From positions 372,001-436,000 of the forward strand of contig NZ_CP047984.1 in assembly GCF_009931655.1 (NCBI RefSeq): a stretch of DNA of 64,000 bases, written 5' to 3'. How positions within the stretch are numbered: the stretch's first letter is position 1; each line of letters begins with the position of its first letter. This document shows, piece by piece, positions 1 through 8,794 of this stretch. A model generated the notes under the pieces. It was not told where the DNA came from and searched no databases. It saw only the letters and a list, made by a program, of their open reading frames with translations. This DNA comes from Pontibacter russatus (GTDB lineage Bacteria > Bacteroidota > Bacteroidia > Cytophagales > Hymenobacteraceae). A program made the position numbers and the translations under genes.

Positions 1-1029
1 ATGCGGCTGGTGCTGTTGGCCGCCTGGCTGCACGACATCAGTTATATAGCGACGGAGGCACCAGCCCCCTTACCGCCCCTGGTCCCCGCTTCCGAATTTC
101 TGCAGCTCAACGGCCTGTCAGGCGAAGAAACCGAAGCCGTGCAGCAGTGCGTTGCCGCCAGCCACTACCCCCAGCGCCCGCAGAGCAAAAAAGAAGAGGT
201 GCTGTGCGATGCGGTGTCCAGCTTTATGGCAGACCCGGATTACCTGGCGCAGGCTGAGAAGCAGATGAATGCTGACACTGGAAAAAAAACAGACGCCTAT
301 GAATGGATAAAAAGCCAGCGGGCGCTGCTGAAGCAGCACGCTTTCTTTACCAAGTACGCCAAACGCACCTACACCGAAGGCAAGGAAGCCAACCTGAAAC
401 TGCTGAAGAAAAAACGAAGGGAATTCTCTAAAGACAACGAGGAACTGGAGGCACTCTGGGAAGAAAACTTAACTCTGCGCAGAGGCCTGGAAAAAGAAAG
501 GGCGCAGAAAGCGGGAAAGGGTATCGAAACCATGTTCAGGACCACCATGGCCAGCCACCTGCAACTCAGCGTGATGGCCGACAGCAAGGCTAACCTGATG
601 ATTTCCATCAACGCCATCATCGCCTCCATCATGATATCCTCCTTTGTCCGGAAATTTGACGAGGTGCCGCACCTGATCATCCCCTCCATCCTGCTCACGC
701 TGGTCTGCGTTTTCACGATTGTGTTCGCGGTGCTCTCCACCCGCCCCAACATCAAAAGAAGGACCGCCGGAGAAGGCACGCTGGACTACCTCTTCTTCGG
801 TGACTTTGTGCAGTTGACTCCAGAGTCTTACAAGGACGGCATCCGGAGCATTATGTACAAGAACGATGATCTGTACAACAGCATGATTAGCAACATTTAC
901 ATGCAGGGGAAGGTGCTCGCAAAAAAATACCGCCTGCTCAAAATCTCCTATACCATTTTTATGGTAGGCTTTGTCGTGGTGCTTCTGAGCTATGCCTTTG
1001 CCTGGCTCTTCCTGGCCCCGCCACAGTAG
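1..1029 (+). CDS. HD-domain / Pycsar-effector-like (DUF5706) membrane protein, 5' truncated
   Basis: The protein begins inside an HD phosphohydrolase domain: the metal-binding His-Asp pair sits in AAWLHDI at residues 8-14, and the first conserved His of the HD fold is missing. The true start therefore lies upstream of the window and the ATG at base 1 is probably internal. A charged coiled-coil-like stretch (about 115-170) leads into a C-terminal membrane module with hydrophobic segments near 196-215, 225-245 and 315-338. The sequence around TTMASHLQLSVMADSKANLM is typical of the DUF5706 (PycTM, Pycsar effector) family. In the Pycsar antiphage system such effectors respond to cCMP or cUMP, but HD-DUF5706 fusions are also common as stand-alone Bacteroidota genes. 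No pyrimidine cyclase is visible to the right, so a defence role is not established. Family call is fairly sure, function is not. Confidence 0.8.
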   Translation: MRLVLLAAWLHDISYIATEAPAPLPPLVPASEFLQLNGLSGEETEAVQQCVAASHYPQRPQSKKEEVLCDAVSSFMADPDYLAQAEKQMNADTGKKTDAYEWIKSQRALLKQHAFFTKYAKRTYTEGKEANLKLLKKKRREFSKDNEELEALWEENLTLRRGLEKERAQKAGKGIETMFRTTMASHLQLSVMADSKANLMISINAIIASIMISSFVRKFDEVPHLIIPSILLTLVCVFTIVFAVLSTRPNIKRRTAGEGTLDYLFFGDFVQLTPESYKDGIRSIMYKNDDLYNSMISNIYMQGKVLAKKYRLLKISYTIFMVGFVVVLLSYAFAWLFLAPPQ

Positions 1030-1135
1030 CGGCTCGCTCCATCTATTATTCTTTCAGTAATTCCCGGCATACATGCAATGATTCAACTGCCAGTGGCGCA
1101 GGTAACCATGCAGGCGCTGGAGCGTTTAGCAAGGC

Positions 1136-1660
1136 ATGAGCCGTGCTTTTGTAAAAGAAGATAATTCAGGTGAACCGCCTATCATTCCGCCGCGTGCCCC
1201 TCTACCCCCGGGGACACCCAATTATGTGACGCCGCAGGGGCTGGCACAGTTGCGCGCCGAACTTGCAGCACTGGAGGCAGAGCGGGCAAAAGCAGAAGCT
1301 GACCGGGAGGAAGAAGCGGAACGCACCCGGCGTCTCACCGTCCTCCACGCGCAACTCCAGGCCCTAAACCAGCGGCTGGCAAGCGCCAGGGTGATTGACC
1401 CGCAGGCGCAGCCCACCGACGAAGTTCGCTTTGGGGCAACGGTAACCCTGTGCACCATCAGCGGAAGCCGCCCAGGCAAAGTGCAGCAATTCACCATCGT
1501 AGGGGTAGACGAAGCCTCGGTGGCAGACGGCAAGGTTGCTTTTTTAGCGCCCATCGCACGGGCCGTGACAGGCCTTCGTGTGGGGCAAACCGTAAAGTTG
1601 CGCATTGGCCGAGTAGACGAAGTGCTGGAAGTGGTAGCGGTTCAGTATGGCACCACCTAA
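1136..1660 (+). CDS. GreA/GreB-family transcription elongation factor-like protein
   Basis: A 174-aa protein with the layout of the Gre family. An N-terminal extension starts MSRAFVKED, a common opening for Bacteroidota GreB-like proteins. A Glu/Ala/Arg-rich antiparallel coiled coil follows (about 30-90), then an FKBP-like C-terminal domain (about 98-172) with the expected VRFGATVTL and TIVGVDEA-type strands. Gre factors enter the RNA polymerase secondary channel and stimulate cleavage of backtracked RNA. The usual acidic pair at the coiled-coil tip cannot be placed with certainty, so this could be a Gre-fold homologue acting on polymerase without cleavage activity. It stands alone, about 100 bp after the preceding gene. 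Start chosen at the first ATG matching the family N terminus. Confidence 0.82.
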   Translation: MSRAFVKEDNSGEPPIIPPRAPLPPGTPNYVTPQGLAQLRAELAALEAERAKAEADREEEAERTRRLTVLHAQLQALNQRLASARVIDPQAQPTDEVRFGATVTLCTISGSRPGKVQQFTIVGVDEASVADGKVAFLAPIARAVTGLRVGQTVKLRIGRVDEVLEVVAVQYGTT

Positions 1661-2033
1661 ACAGCTGAAGCACAACGCTGCACGCTTTAAAAATTCTATA
1701 AAAGCGGGAGACGAGACGCCAGAAGAGAAATAAAAACTACATATTTTAGGTATCCTCTCCAAAATACTAAGTAAATTAGCGGCACTTGACGTTTCGCCAG
1801 GCAGTATTTTTGTAAGGCCTGTGCTTGCACCAAAGCCATGCTATATATCTACCTGATTTAGAAAGCACGCATCCTGTATATATCAGTAAAAGGACAAAAT
1901 TAACTTGCTCTGTTCGTAAAATCATTACACATCTACTTTGTGTATATCAACTAGGTATAGCATAAATAGTCTTGTGTCTAAAGTCGTGTTACTGGTGTCC
2001 TTTTACTTATATAGAGGTAGTTCCTATATACCT
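1661..2033. other. intergenic region, no gene seen
   Basis: About 370 bp between the Gre-family gene and the TcmP-like gene. It becomes AT-rich towards the right, with several TATATA-type words (around 1843, 1876 and 1938). An open frame from 1938 runs into the next gene, but its first 32 codons do not resemble the family and are treated as leader. The region probably holds the promoter of the next gene; no clear hairpin or RNA gene was found. Confidence 0.5.
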
Positions 2034-3170
2034 ATGCCAGCCACAGTGCCTACAGATTTTTTCGGGGAACAGCGCCATTTTGCGGAGGTAAAGCAGGAAC
2101 TGCTTGTCAGGTATCTCAGGGCCTGGGGCGACAGGCAATGGGCTGCAAGACTGACCGACTCCAAAGAGCCGCTTCTTTTTATAGACCTGAATGCTGCGGC
2201 AGGACAAGATACGCAGACACAGCAGGCAATTCATCAGAAACTCCTACGCTGCGCCTTAAGGCGTAACGGGCTGCCCGAGGCGCTGCGGTTCTACTTCGGG
2301 GATTCTGCAAGGCCGGAACTTACCAGGCTGGCACAGGAGGCGGAGCAGTTGCCGGTATATGGAGAGTTTGCCAAGCAACCGGCTTTTCTGCACGAAGCGG
2401 AAAACAGGAGGCTGCTCGGAGAAATGCTTTCCGCCGGTCCGCCCGCCCTGGTCTTCATGGACCCCTTCAGCCATGGCTATGCGCAGGAGACGCTGTTAAA
2501 AGCCTTCACTACTGCACAGACCGATATGTTTCTGCTCCTCGACCCCGGCAACCTCCGCAAAGCTGTGGCCGGAAAAAAGGTGAGCCAGGCCATGAGCGCG
2601 CTACTGGGAGCGCGGCTACAACAAATCAGCGCTTTCTGCAGGAAAGAAAAGGAGAAGGGCAGGCAGGAAGTTTATATCCTGCAGCACCTGCAGGGCCTGC
2701 TCCGGGAGCAAAACCTGTACACACTCCTGTTCCGGATTAACGCGCCCGGCACCGACAATGCCAGCCACTACCTGCTGTTCGCCTCCGCCGACGCGGCCGC
2801 CTACCACAGCTTTAAAGAGCTGCTGCTGCCCTATACAGCCTACCAGCCGGACGGAGTGCCGCTGTTCGTTTCCAGCCAAGGGCCGCAGCACCAGTTGGCG
2901 TTATTTGAGCACCGCCCGGCGCACACGGTGGCAAAACTGGCCGATGCGCTGGCCGACAGTACGGCGCAGTACAAATTCAAACCGGTGGAGAAGATATATG
3001 AATGGCATAGCCTCAACACGCCCTACACCCTGGATAATTACCTGGCGGCCCTTGAGCACCTGCGCGACCAGGGAAAGGTGCAGCTCCTGAACGGCAAAAC
3101 CATGCAGACAGTCCGGAAGGTGAGTCCCACCTCCATCGTGAAATACATCCCGCAGCCGCAGCCAGCCTAG
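2034..3170 (+). CDS. Three-Cys-motif partner protein (TcmP)-like
   Basis: A 378-aa protein resembling TcmP. The N terminus has the family opening (DFFGEQRHFAEVKQELLVRYL), followed by LLFIDLNAAAG near residue 40-60, reminiscent of a methyltransferase-like nucleotide-binding strand and loop, and LVFMDPFSHG about 90 residues later, like the acidic motif of Rossmann-type methyltransferases. The C-terminal part (about 290-370) looks like a winged-helix segment. TcmP proteins are usually encoded next to a radical-SAM-like three-Cys-motif protein, and the pair is often found in defence or mobile contexts. No such partner is seen here: the next gene is a convergent histidine kinase. Start set at the ATG at 2034 because the 32 upstream codons are unlike the family. 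Biochemical function unknown. Confidence 0.7.
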   Translation: MPATVPTDFFGEQRHFAEVKQELLVRYLRAWGDRQWAARLTDSKEPLLFIDLNAAAGQDTQTQQAIHQKLLRCALRRNGLPEALRFYFGDSARPELTRLAQEAEQLPVYGEFAKQPAFLHEAENRRLLGEMLSAGPPALVFMDPFSHGYAQETLLKAFTTAQTDMFLLLDPGNLRKAVAGKKVSQAMSALLGARLQQISAFCRKEKEKGRQEVYILQHLQGLLREQNLYTLLFRINAPGTDNASHYLLFASADAAAYHSFKELLLPYTAYQPDGVPLFVSSQGPQHQLALFEHRPAHTVAKLADALADSTAQYKFKPVEKIYEWHSLNTPYTLDNYLAALEHLRDQGKVQLLNGKTMQTVRKVSPTSIVKYIPQPQPA

Positions 3171-3179
3171 CGTCCCATA

Positions 3180-6100
3180 TCAGACAACCACGGGTTGAAG
3201 CGGTGAAACAACAGTAACTGGCAGCTGAATGGTAAATGCCGTGTACTCCCCTTCCGCCGTATCTACCCGCAGCTCCCCACCGTGCCCTTTCGCGATGATG
3301 TCGTAGCTGAGCGAGAGCCCCAGCCCCGTGCCGCTGCCCGTGGGTTTGGTGGTAAAGAAAGGCTGAAATATTTTGTTCTTCACTTTTTCGGGCATCCCGA
3401 TGCCATTATCGCGCACCGTTATCTCCACCAGCCCCTCCCTGCGACAGGTGCTCACCTCCACTTTAGGCTCGTAGCCGGCACCGGCCAGTTTCTGTTTCTG
3501 CTGCACGGCGTAAAATGCGTTGCTGAACAAGTTAAGCAAGACCCTGCCCAGTTCCTGCGGCACTACCGCCACTTTCTCCAATGTTTTATCATAACTCGTT
3601 TCGATGGTTACGCAAAACCCCTTGTTTTTAGCGCGTAGGCCGTGGTATGAAAGCTGCAGGTATTCGTTTGTGAGCGCGTTCAGGTCTGTCAGTTCTTTCT
3701 GCCCGCTGCTGGAGCGGGAGTGTTGCAGCATGCCTTTCACAATGCTGTCGGCGCGCTGGCCATGGTATATAATCTTCTCCAGGTTTTGCCTGAGCATGGC
3801 TATGATAGATTTGGCCTCACCCTCAGGTTGTGCAGGCAACTCCTGCTGCAGCTCATCGGTTAGTTCGGCGCTCACCTCCGCAAAATTGTTGATAAAATTC
3901 AGGGGGTTCTGGATTTCGTGGGCGATGCCTGCCGTGAGTTCCCCCAGCGAGGCCAGCTTCTCCTGCTGCACCAGCTTCGCCTGCGTCTGCTTCAGCTCCT
4001 GATAGGCTCTTTCAATCTCGCGCGCCTGCTCCAGCTCGCGGCCCCGTGCCCGGTAACGCTCCCGCGCCACCAGGCGCTGGCGCTGCAGCCGGTTAAAGGT
4101 CAGGACGAGGGCCAGCAGCAGGGCGCCATATAGCACGTACGCCCACCAGGTATTCCACCAGGGAGGTTTTATATAGATGGACAGTGTCTTCTCCGCCCAC
4201 ACACCGTCGTTGTTTGATGCCCTCACGTGAAAGACATAATGGCCGGGAGGCACGTTGTAATACGAGGCGGTGCGCGCGGACCTGGCGGCGCGCCAGTCAT
4301 GGTCATAGTTCTCCAGCCTGTATAAAAACCTGTTCTGCTCCGGGTTGCTGAAGTGGATGCCGGTAAAGTCTATCGTGAAAACGTTCTGGTCTGGTTTTAG
4401 CTCAATGCCGCTTATTTCACTCAGCGGCGCCTTCAGCAGGCTTCTAGGGCCGGGCACCACAGGCTCGTCGAACAGGCGCAACCCTGTAAAAGTGATGCGC
4501 GGCGGCTGGTTGTTCCGGTGCCACTGCTGCGGGAAAAACGCATAATAGCCCGAACTGTTCCCGAAATAAAGCCTGCCGTCGCGGCCTTTGTAGGCGGAGA
4601 GAAAAGACAACGCACCCGGCTGCACCCCATACGGCTCGCGCAGCAACTGTGCGTTGCTGCGTTGCCTGTCTATCTTCAGGAGCCCCTGCCTCGTGTTGAA
4701 CCAAAGGTTCTGCTGGTTATCCTCCACCACGCCCATGGCATTGATGGCGTCCTCGTTCAGCTCCAGTGGAAAAGGCAGGAAAGCATCAGACGCCTTGTCG
4801 TAGCGGTATACCCCGGCATTCTCTGTTGCCGCCCAAATCACGCCTGCGGCATCCCGGTACAGCTGCCATATGATTTTGCCCAGCAGGTACTTTTTCGAAC
4901 GGCCGGTCTGGGTGTTGAAGTAATTTACTCCGCCCGCATGGTGCGTGCCCAGCCACAGATAGCCTTTTTCTCCCTCCAGAATAGACGCGATGGAGTTATG
5001 GCTCAAGGTGCTGAGGTCGTCAGGGTCCTGCCTGTAATGCACAAACGTTCCGGACTCCCGGTCCAGCCTGTCCAAGCCGTTGCCGGTCGCTATCCATATA
5101 TGCTGGAGGCTGTCTTCGAGTATGGCATATATAGAGCCGTAGCTCAGGCTGGCGGGGTCATTGGCGTCGTGTCTGTAGCTGGTGAAGGTGCGGGTCTGCA
5201 GGTTAAACCGGCTGAGGTAGCCGTTGCCAATCTTACTGCTGGCATGCCCCAGCCAGAATTCTCCCCGGCTGTCTTTATAAATGGTGGCGACCGTGTCAGC
5301 GCCTAGGCTGTTAGGGTCGTCCGGATGATGCACGTACTGCTCCTGCCTGCCGCTTTTGACATGCCGCACAATCAGGCCGTTAGAGGTGCCAATGAGCATA
5401 TAGCCGGAGGGGTCCTCGTAGAGGCTGCGCACGATGGAACCCGTCTCTATGTGGGGGATTCGGTAGCGCTCCGGATCTGTTCGGAAGAGGTTGCCGTTGG
5501 CGGTTCCGAACCACAGGGTGCCCTCCCGGGTGTTTAAGGCCGTCCAGATGTTGTTATCATCCAGTCCGGTGGTTTTGGCAGAAATTTTCTGGTATTGCTT
5601 TACCTTTCCGGTCCCGGGGTCATAGCGGTTCAGCCCGCTGTCGTAAGTGCCGATCCAGATGGCTCCGGCGTGGTCTTCATGGATGATGTTGACGCCGTCG
5701 TTCTGCTTCTCTTTGTCTACGTACGGGCGGCTCAGCCTGTCCAGGCGCTGCGGGTCGTAGGGCAGACGCTCAACAGAACCTGTTTTCCGGTTCATCCGGT
5801 GCAGGCCGTCGCCGAAGGTGCCCACCCAAAACGTGCCCCTGCTGTCTTCATAAATGGCCCGCACCCAGTTCGATACCAGCGTGTTCGGGTTGTTTGGATC
5901 GTGTTTGAAGCGCTGGAAAGTCCCTGTCTTCGGGTCAAAGCGGTTCAGCCCCCCCTCACCGGGCTTCGACTCCCAGGGGCTTCCCGTGCCTACCCATATA
6001 GCTCCCTGCCGATCCTGGTACAGCGCCCTTACCTTGTTGTCGCTGATGCTCCCGGGGTTTGAGGGGTCGTGCTCGTAACGGGTGAAAGTGCCGGTTTCGG

Positions 6101-6581
6101 GGTGCAGCAGGTTGAGGCCTTTGTGGGTGCCCACCCATATATTCCCCTCCCGGTCTTCGAGCAGCGCGGTCACCACGTCGTCGCTCAGGCTGTTCGGCAC
6201 CAGCGGGTTGTGCCGGAAGTGTGTGAAAACGCCTGTCCTGGGGTCGAACCGGTCCAGCCCCTTCGTCCAGACGCCAATCCATATATAGCCGTTCCTGTCG
6301 GCCAGCACGCACTCCAGCCGGTTGTCGCCCAGGGAGTTGTCATCGTACCTGTTGTTGATGTAGGTGACTTGTTCGTAGCCGTCGTAGCGGTGCAGCCCCG
6401 TATGCGTGGCCAGCCACAGGAAGCCCTGCCTGTCCTGGGTCATCCCCGCGATCAGCCCCAAGCCGTTGCTCTGGGACAGGGGCACTTTCACAAAGGTCAG
6501 GTCCTGGGCAGACAGGCCGCTGACGAAAAAAACACAGAAACTGATAAAGACAGCAACTGAGCGGGAGAGGCGGGATAGCAT
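3180..6581 (-). CDS. Reg_prop beta-propeller sensor histidine kinase
   Basis: A 1133-aa membrane sensor. It has a signal peptide (1-25), then many Reg_prop repeats (about 40-690) of the form D-x-x-G-x-[IL]-W-[IV]-G-T, expected to form two periplasmic seven-bladed propellers. A Y_Y_Y domain (about 738-804) and a transmembrane helix (about 811-829) come next. The cytoplasmic part has a coiled coil (840-880), a HisKA-type dimerisation domain with phosphoacceptor His888 in AGIAHEIQNP, and an HATPase_c domain with N box Asn1021, DNGIGM at 1058 and GTGLGL at about 1084. Unlike classical Bacteroides hybrid systems it ends after the ATPase domain, with no receiver or AraC regulator, so its partner must be encoded elsewhere. 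It converges on the TcmP-like gene. The ligand is probably a glycan breakdown product, but that is inference. Confidence 0.93.
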   Translation of the reverse strand: MLSRLSRSVAVFISFCVFFVSGLSAQDLTFVKVPLSQSNGLGLIAGMTQDRQGFLWLATHTGLHRYDGYEQVTYINNRYDDNSLGDNRLECVLADRNGYIWIGVWTKGLDRFDPRTGVFTHFRHNPLVPNSLSDDVVTALLEDREGNIWVGTHKGLNLLHPETGTFTRYEHDPSNPGSISDNKVRALYQDRQGAIWVGTGSPWESKPGEGGLNRFDPKTGTFQRFKHDPNNPNTLVSNWVRAIYEDSRGTFWVGTFGDGLHRMNRKTGSVERLPYDPQRLDRLSRPYVDKEKQNDGVNIIHEDHAGAIWIGTYDSGLNRYDPGTGKVKQYQKISAKTTGLDDNNIWTALNTREGTLWFGTANGNLFRTDPERYRIPHIETGSIVRSLYEDPSGYMLIGTSNGLIVRHVKSGRQEQYVHHPDDPNSLGADTVATIYKDSRGEFWLGHASSKIGNGYLSRFNLQTRTFTSYRHDANDPASLSYGSIYAILEDSLQHIWIATGNGLDRLDRESGTFVHYRQDPDDLSTLSHNSIASILEGEKGYLWLGTHHAGGVNYFNTQTGRSKKYLLGKIIWQLYRDAAGVIWAATENAGVYRYDKASDAFLPFPLELNEDAINAMGVVEDNQQNLWFNTRQGLLKIDRQRSNAQLLREPYGVQPGALSFLSAYKGRDGRLYFGNSSGYYAFFPQQWHRNNQPPRITFTGLRLFDEPVVPGPRSLLKAPLSEISGIELKPDQNVFTIDFTGIHFSNPEQNRFLYRLENYDHDWRAARSARTASYYNVPPGHYVFHVRASNNDGVWAEKTLSIYIKPPWWNTWWAYVLYGALLLALVLTFNRLQRQRLVARERYRARGRELEQAREIERAYQELKQTQAKLVQQEKLASLGELTAGIAHEIQNPLNFINNFAEVSAELTDELQQELPAQPEGEAKSIIAMLRQNLEKIIYHGQRADSIVKGMLQHSRSSSGQKELTDLNALTNEYLQLSYHGLRAKNKGFCVTIETSYDKTLEKVAVVPQELGRVLLNLFSNAFYAVQQKQKLAGAGYEPKVEVSTCRREGLVEITVRDNGIGMPEKVKNKIFQPFFTTKPTGSGTGLGLSLSYDIIAKGHGGELRVDTAEGEYTAFTIQLPVTVVSPLQPVVV

Positions 6582-6804
6582 GGCATTACTGGATTGGATT
6601 TCAGCGCTACCGGAGCACGGGGCGCTACGCGACGAACCGGAACAAGACGAAAAACCTGTAACCGCCGCTCACGCATGGCGGAATCCAGTACCTAGGAGTT
6701 GTAAACACCTCCGACAGAACAGCGCGTCCGGGACCCAGGAAAACCAAGGGCAGTGGCAAGGCTGCTTGATAAAATTCAGCTTTGCCGCTGCCTGCCATAC
6801 CCGG

Positions 6805-7455
6805 TTATTCGGCTTCCTTCTTCCTGGGGGGGCTAATCATGATATGCGCTCCATGGGTGCCGGGGTGCATGATCCAGGGCATGGCGGGTGCCTCGGGCTT
6901 CAGCGGCAGACCGGTGCTTTCGGCGGTGGCGTAAGGTATATAGACCACATAGCGCAGGTAGCCGTCCTTCACCTCGCCGGTGGTGGGGTTTACCTGATCC
7001 TCCTCCGCCGAGTAGACAAAAAGCGTGGAGGCTTGCTTCGGCATGGGCAGCTTTCCGCTCTTGGCCTCCTGCTCCCGCGTATCGAAAATCTCCTGCGATG
7101 CTTTACCGGCTTTCCTGAGTTCACGGCCCCGGGCCATGAACGGCTCCAGTTCACGGTGGTAGCAGGAGGCGGAGAAGCCCTTTTGGTTCGGATCATCTGC
7201 CAGGCAGATCATCTCGTTAGTGCCTTTCCGCAGCTCCACCAACTCGCCCTGTTGGTTATAGCCAAGCACGGCCGCGCCTTCCCGCTTCTCTGCCGGGGCA
7301 GCCAGCACGGCGGCCTTTATCTGGGCCTCGGGTGAGGGGGCTTTGGATTGCGCCTGTGCACTAACTCCGGTAAACAGCAGGGCCGCTGTAATAACAACAC
7401 TAGCCAGTGATGTATCAGATAGCAGGATTGAAGATTCTCTCATAGGATAATTCAA
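6805..7455 (-). CDS. secreted protein of unknown function
   Basis: A 216-aa protein with an N-terminal signal peptide (hydrophobic core about 18-32, likely cleavage after AQA). The mature part has no domain I recognise. It contains GYNQQGELVELRKGTNEMICLADDPN and a Pro-rich C terminus with MPWIMHPGTHGAHIMI, where several His and Met residues might form a metal site. The two cysteines (in MICLAD and SCYHRE) could form a disulfide outside the cytoplasm. An alternative start four codons in (MRESS) is equally possible. It is flanked by the sensor kinase (downstream on the same strand, with over 220 bp between) and the PagL-like gene, so there is no clear operon. Confidence 0.7.
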   Translation of the reverse strand: MNYPMRESSILLSDTSLASVVITAALLFTGVSAQAQSKAPSPEAQIKAAVLAAPAEKREGAAVLGYNQQGELVELRKGTNEMICLADDPNQKGFSASCYHRELEPFMARGRELRKAGKASQEIFDTREQEAKSGKLPMPKQASTLFVYSAEEDQVNPTTGEVKDGYLRYVVYIPYATAESTGLPLKPEAPAMPWIMHPGTHGAHIMISPPRKKEAE

Positions 7456-7571
7456 TATTATATGAATTTAATGAATATAAAATCGATATCAAAAAATAGC
7501 GCCTGCTTTTTATCAAAGAAGACTTTGCATAAATCTCTTCCGGGATTATGGATATTAACGGACACCTGCGC

Positions 7572-8687
7572 CTACAGTTGCAAGCCTAGCCCCCACTCCA
7601 CCACGTTGGCGGTACGCGTGTGCGCCAGCAGCATCACACTGGCCGAAACGTGCTGTGTCACATCGTATTGCAGCCCATAGCGCTGGTAATAGTCCGGGAA
7701 CAGCTTTAGCGGCTGGTAGAGGTAGCGCCCCAGCTGCACCACCAGCGACAGCCGCCCCAGGTGCAGCTGGTGACCGACGGTGACGCCTGCCATCCGGGCA
7801 TCCAGTTCCCCGTCCGGCACTGGCCGCCCTACATTGATAAACTCTTCCCGCAAGGCGGTGTCATAAAAGCCGTCCGCGCCCAGCAGAAGGGTGTTGGTAC
7901 GGGTGAGCTTTCTGCTGCCATATACCGACAGGTTATACACCGGATGCTTGGTGTCTATCAGCAGCACCTCTTTCACGCCAGCCCCAAACCGCAGGTTCAG
8001 GTGCGTGCTTCTGTCTGTTTCCGGCGGTAAGCCTTCGGCCGGCATCCGCCGCACCGCCGCCCGCTTCTGGTAGCGCAGCCCCAGCCCCAGCAAAGGGAAG
8101 TTCATGCCATTGTTCGGCTTGTCCCAGCCGCCGTTGGAGAAGTGCCGGAATGCGAAGTTCACATTCATATAGGTGTTGCGGCTTAATGGAAACTCATACC
8201 GCAGCGTGCCGCGCAGCACGAAGGCAAGCGGATTGCCGATGGCTTTGTTTCCCTCATTTGTCTCCGGCTTATAATAGCGGGTGGAGTAGACAAGTCCTGC
8301 CCCGAGGTTAAAGCGCAGGCTGTTCTTCCGGCCCTGCACCAGTGCATTGTCCAGATAAGTAGTAAGGGAGAACGCCTCCCCCAGTTCGTCCGGCACGCCG
8401 TAGTTGTAGTAGGAAAAACCAAAGCCCAGCAGCGGGTACCGGTACTTCACCTCCCATGGCCGGTTTCCGAGCGTGTGGCGATTGGCATACGCCTCCACCC
8501 CCACCGGGTTTGTGAAACTAAGGGTTGGCAAACCGCTCTTGTACCGGAACAGGGCGCCATAATAGCCGTTCATCCCAAACGACCAGGGCGCCTTCTCCTG
8601 CGGATGTGCGTGCTGCGCACAGGCCACAGGCAGGCAGTTTATAAGCAGCAGCAGGGTAATCGCAGCAAACTTCAAGTACAAAGGCAT
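7572..8687 (-). CDS. PagL-like acyloxyacyl hydrolase / lipid A deacylase family outer-membrane protein
   Basis: A 371-aa beta-barrel protein. The chosen start at 8687 gives a proper signal peptide (MPLYLKFAAITLLLLINCLP, then ACAQ); the longer frame adds 14 unconvincing residues. The barrel carries alternating aromatic and polar strands, and the motif FRHFSNGGWDKPNNGMN holds the His-x-Ser pair typical of the PagL active site. PagL removes the 3-O acyl chain of lipid A in the outer membrane. At about 370 residues it is about twice the size of PagL itself, as is usual for Bacteroidota homologues, whose substrate is unproven. Monocistronic on the minus strand. Confidence 0.82.
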   Translation of the reverse strand: MPLYLKFAAITLLLLINCLPVACAQHAHPQEKAPWSFGMNGYYGALFRYKSGLPTLSFTNPVGVEAYANRHTLGNRPWEVKYRYPLLGFGFSYYNYGVPDELGEAFSLTTYLDNALVQGRKNSLRFNLGAGLVYSTRYYKPETNEGNKAIGNPLAFVLRGTLRYEFPLSRNTYMNVNFAFRHFSNGGWDKPNNGMNFPLLGLGLRYQKRAAVRRMPAEGLPPETDRSTHLNLRFGAGVKEVLLIDTKHPVYNLSVYGSRKLTRTNTLLLGADGFYDTALREEFINVGRPVPDGELDARMAGVTVGHQLHLGRLSLVVQLGRYLYQPLKLFPDYYQRYGLQYDVTQHVSASVMLLAHTRTANVVEWGLGLQL

Positions 8688-8794
8688 TGGCAAACCAATA
8701 ACAGCAGGAGTATATGGCCCGAATCTCAAACAATCAGGGCAAGTGCTAAGTTAGTGTTTTTGCTTGTGGAACGGGATACCTGCCATATCGTTGT

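Noticed and set aside
4518..5306. 262-aa plus-strand frame antisense to the Reg_prop kinase
   Set aside because: It is a mirror frame of repeated propeller codons; the kinase on the other strand has intact motifs throughout.
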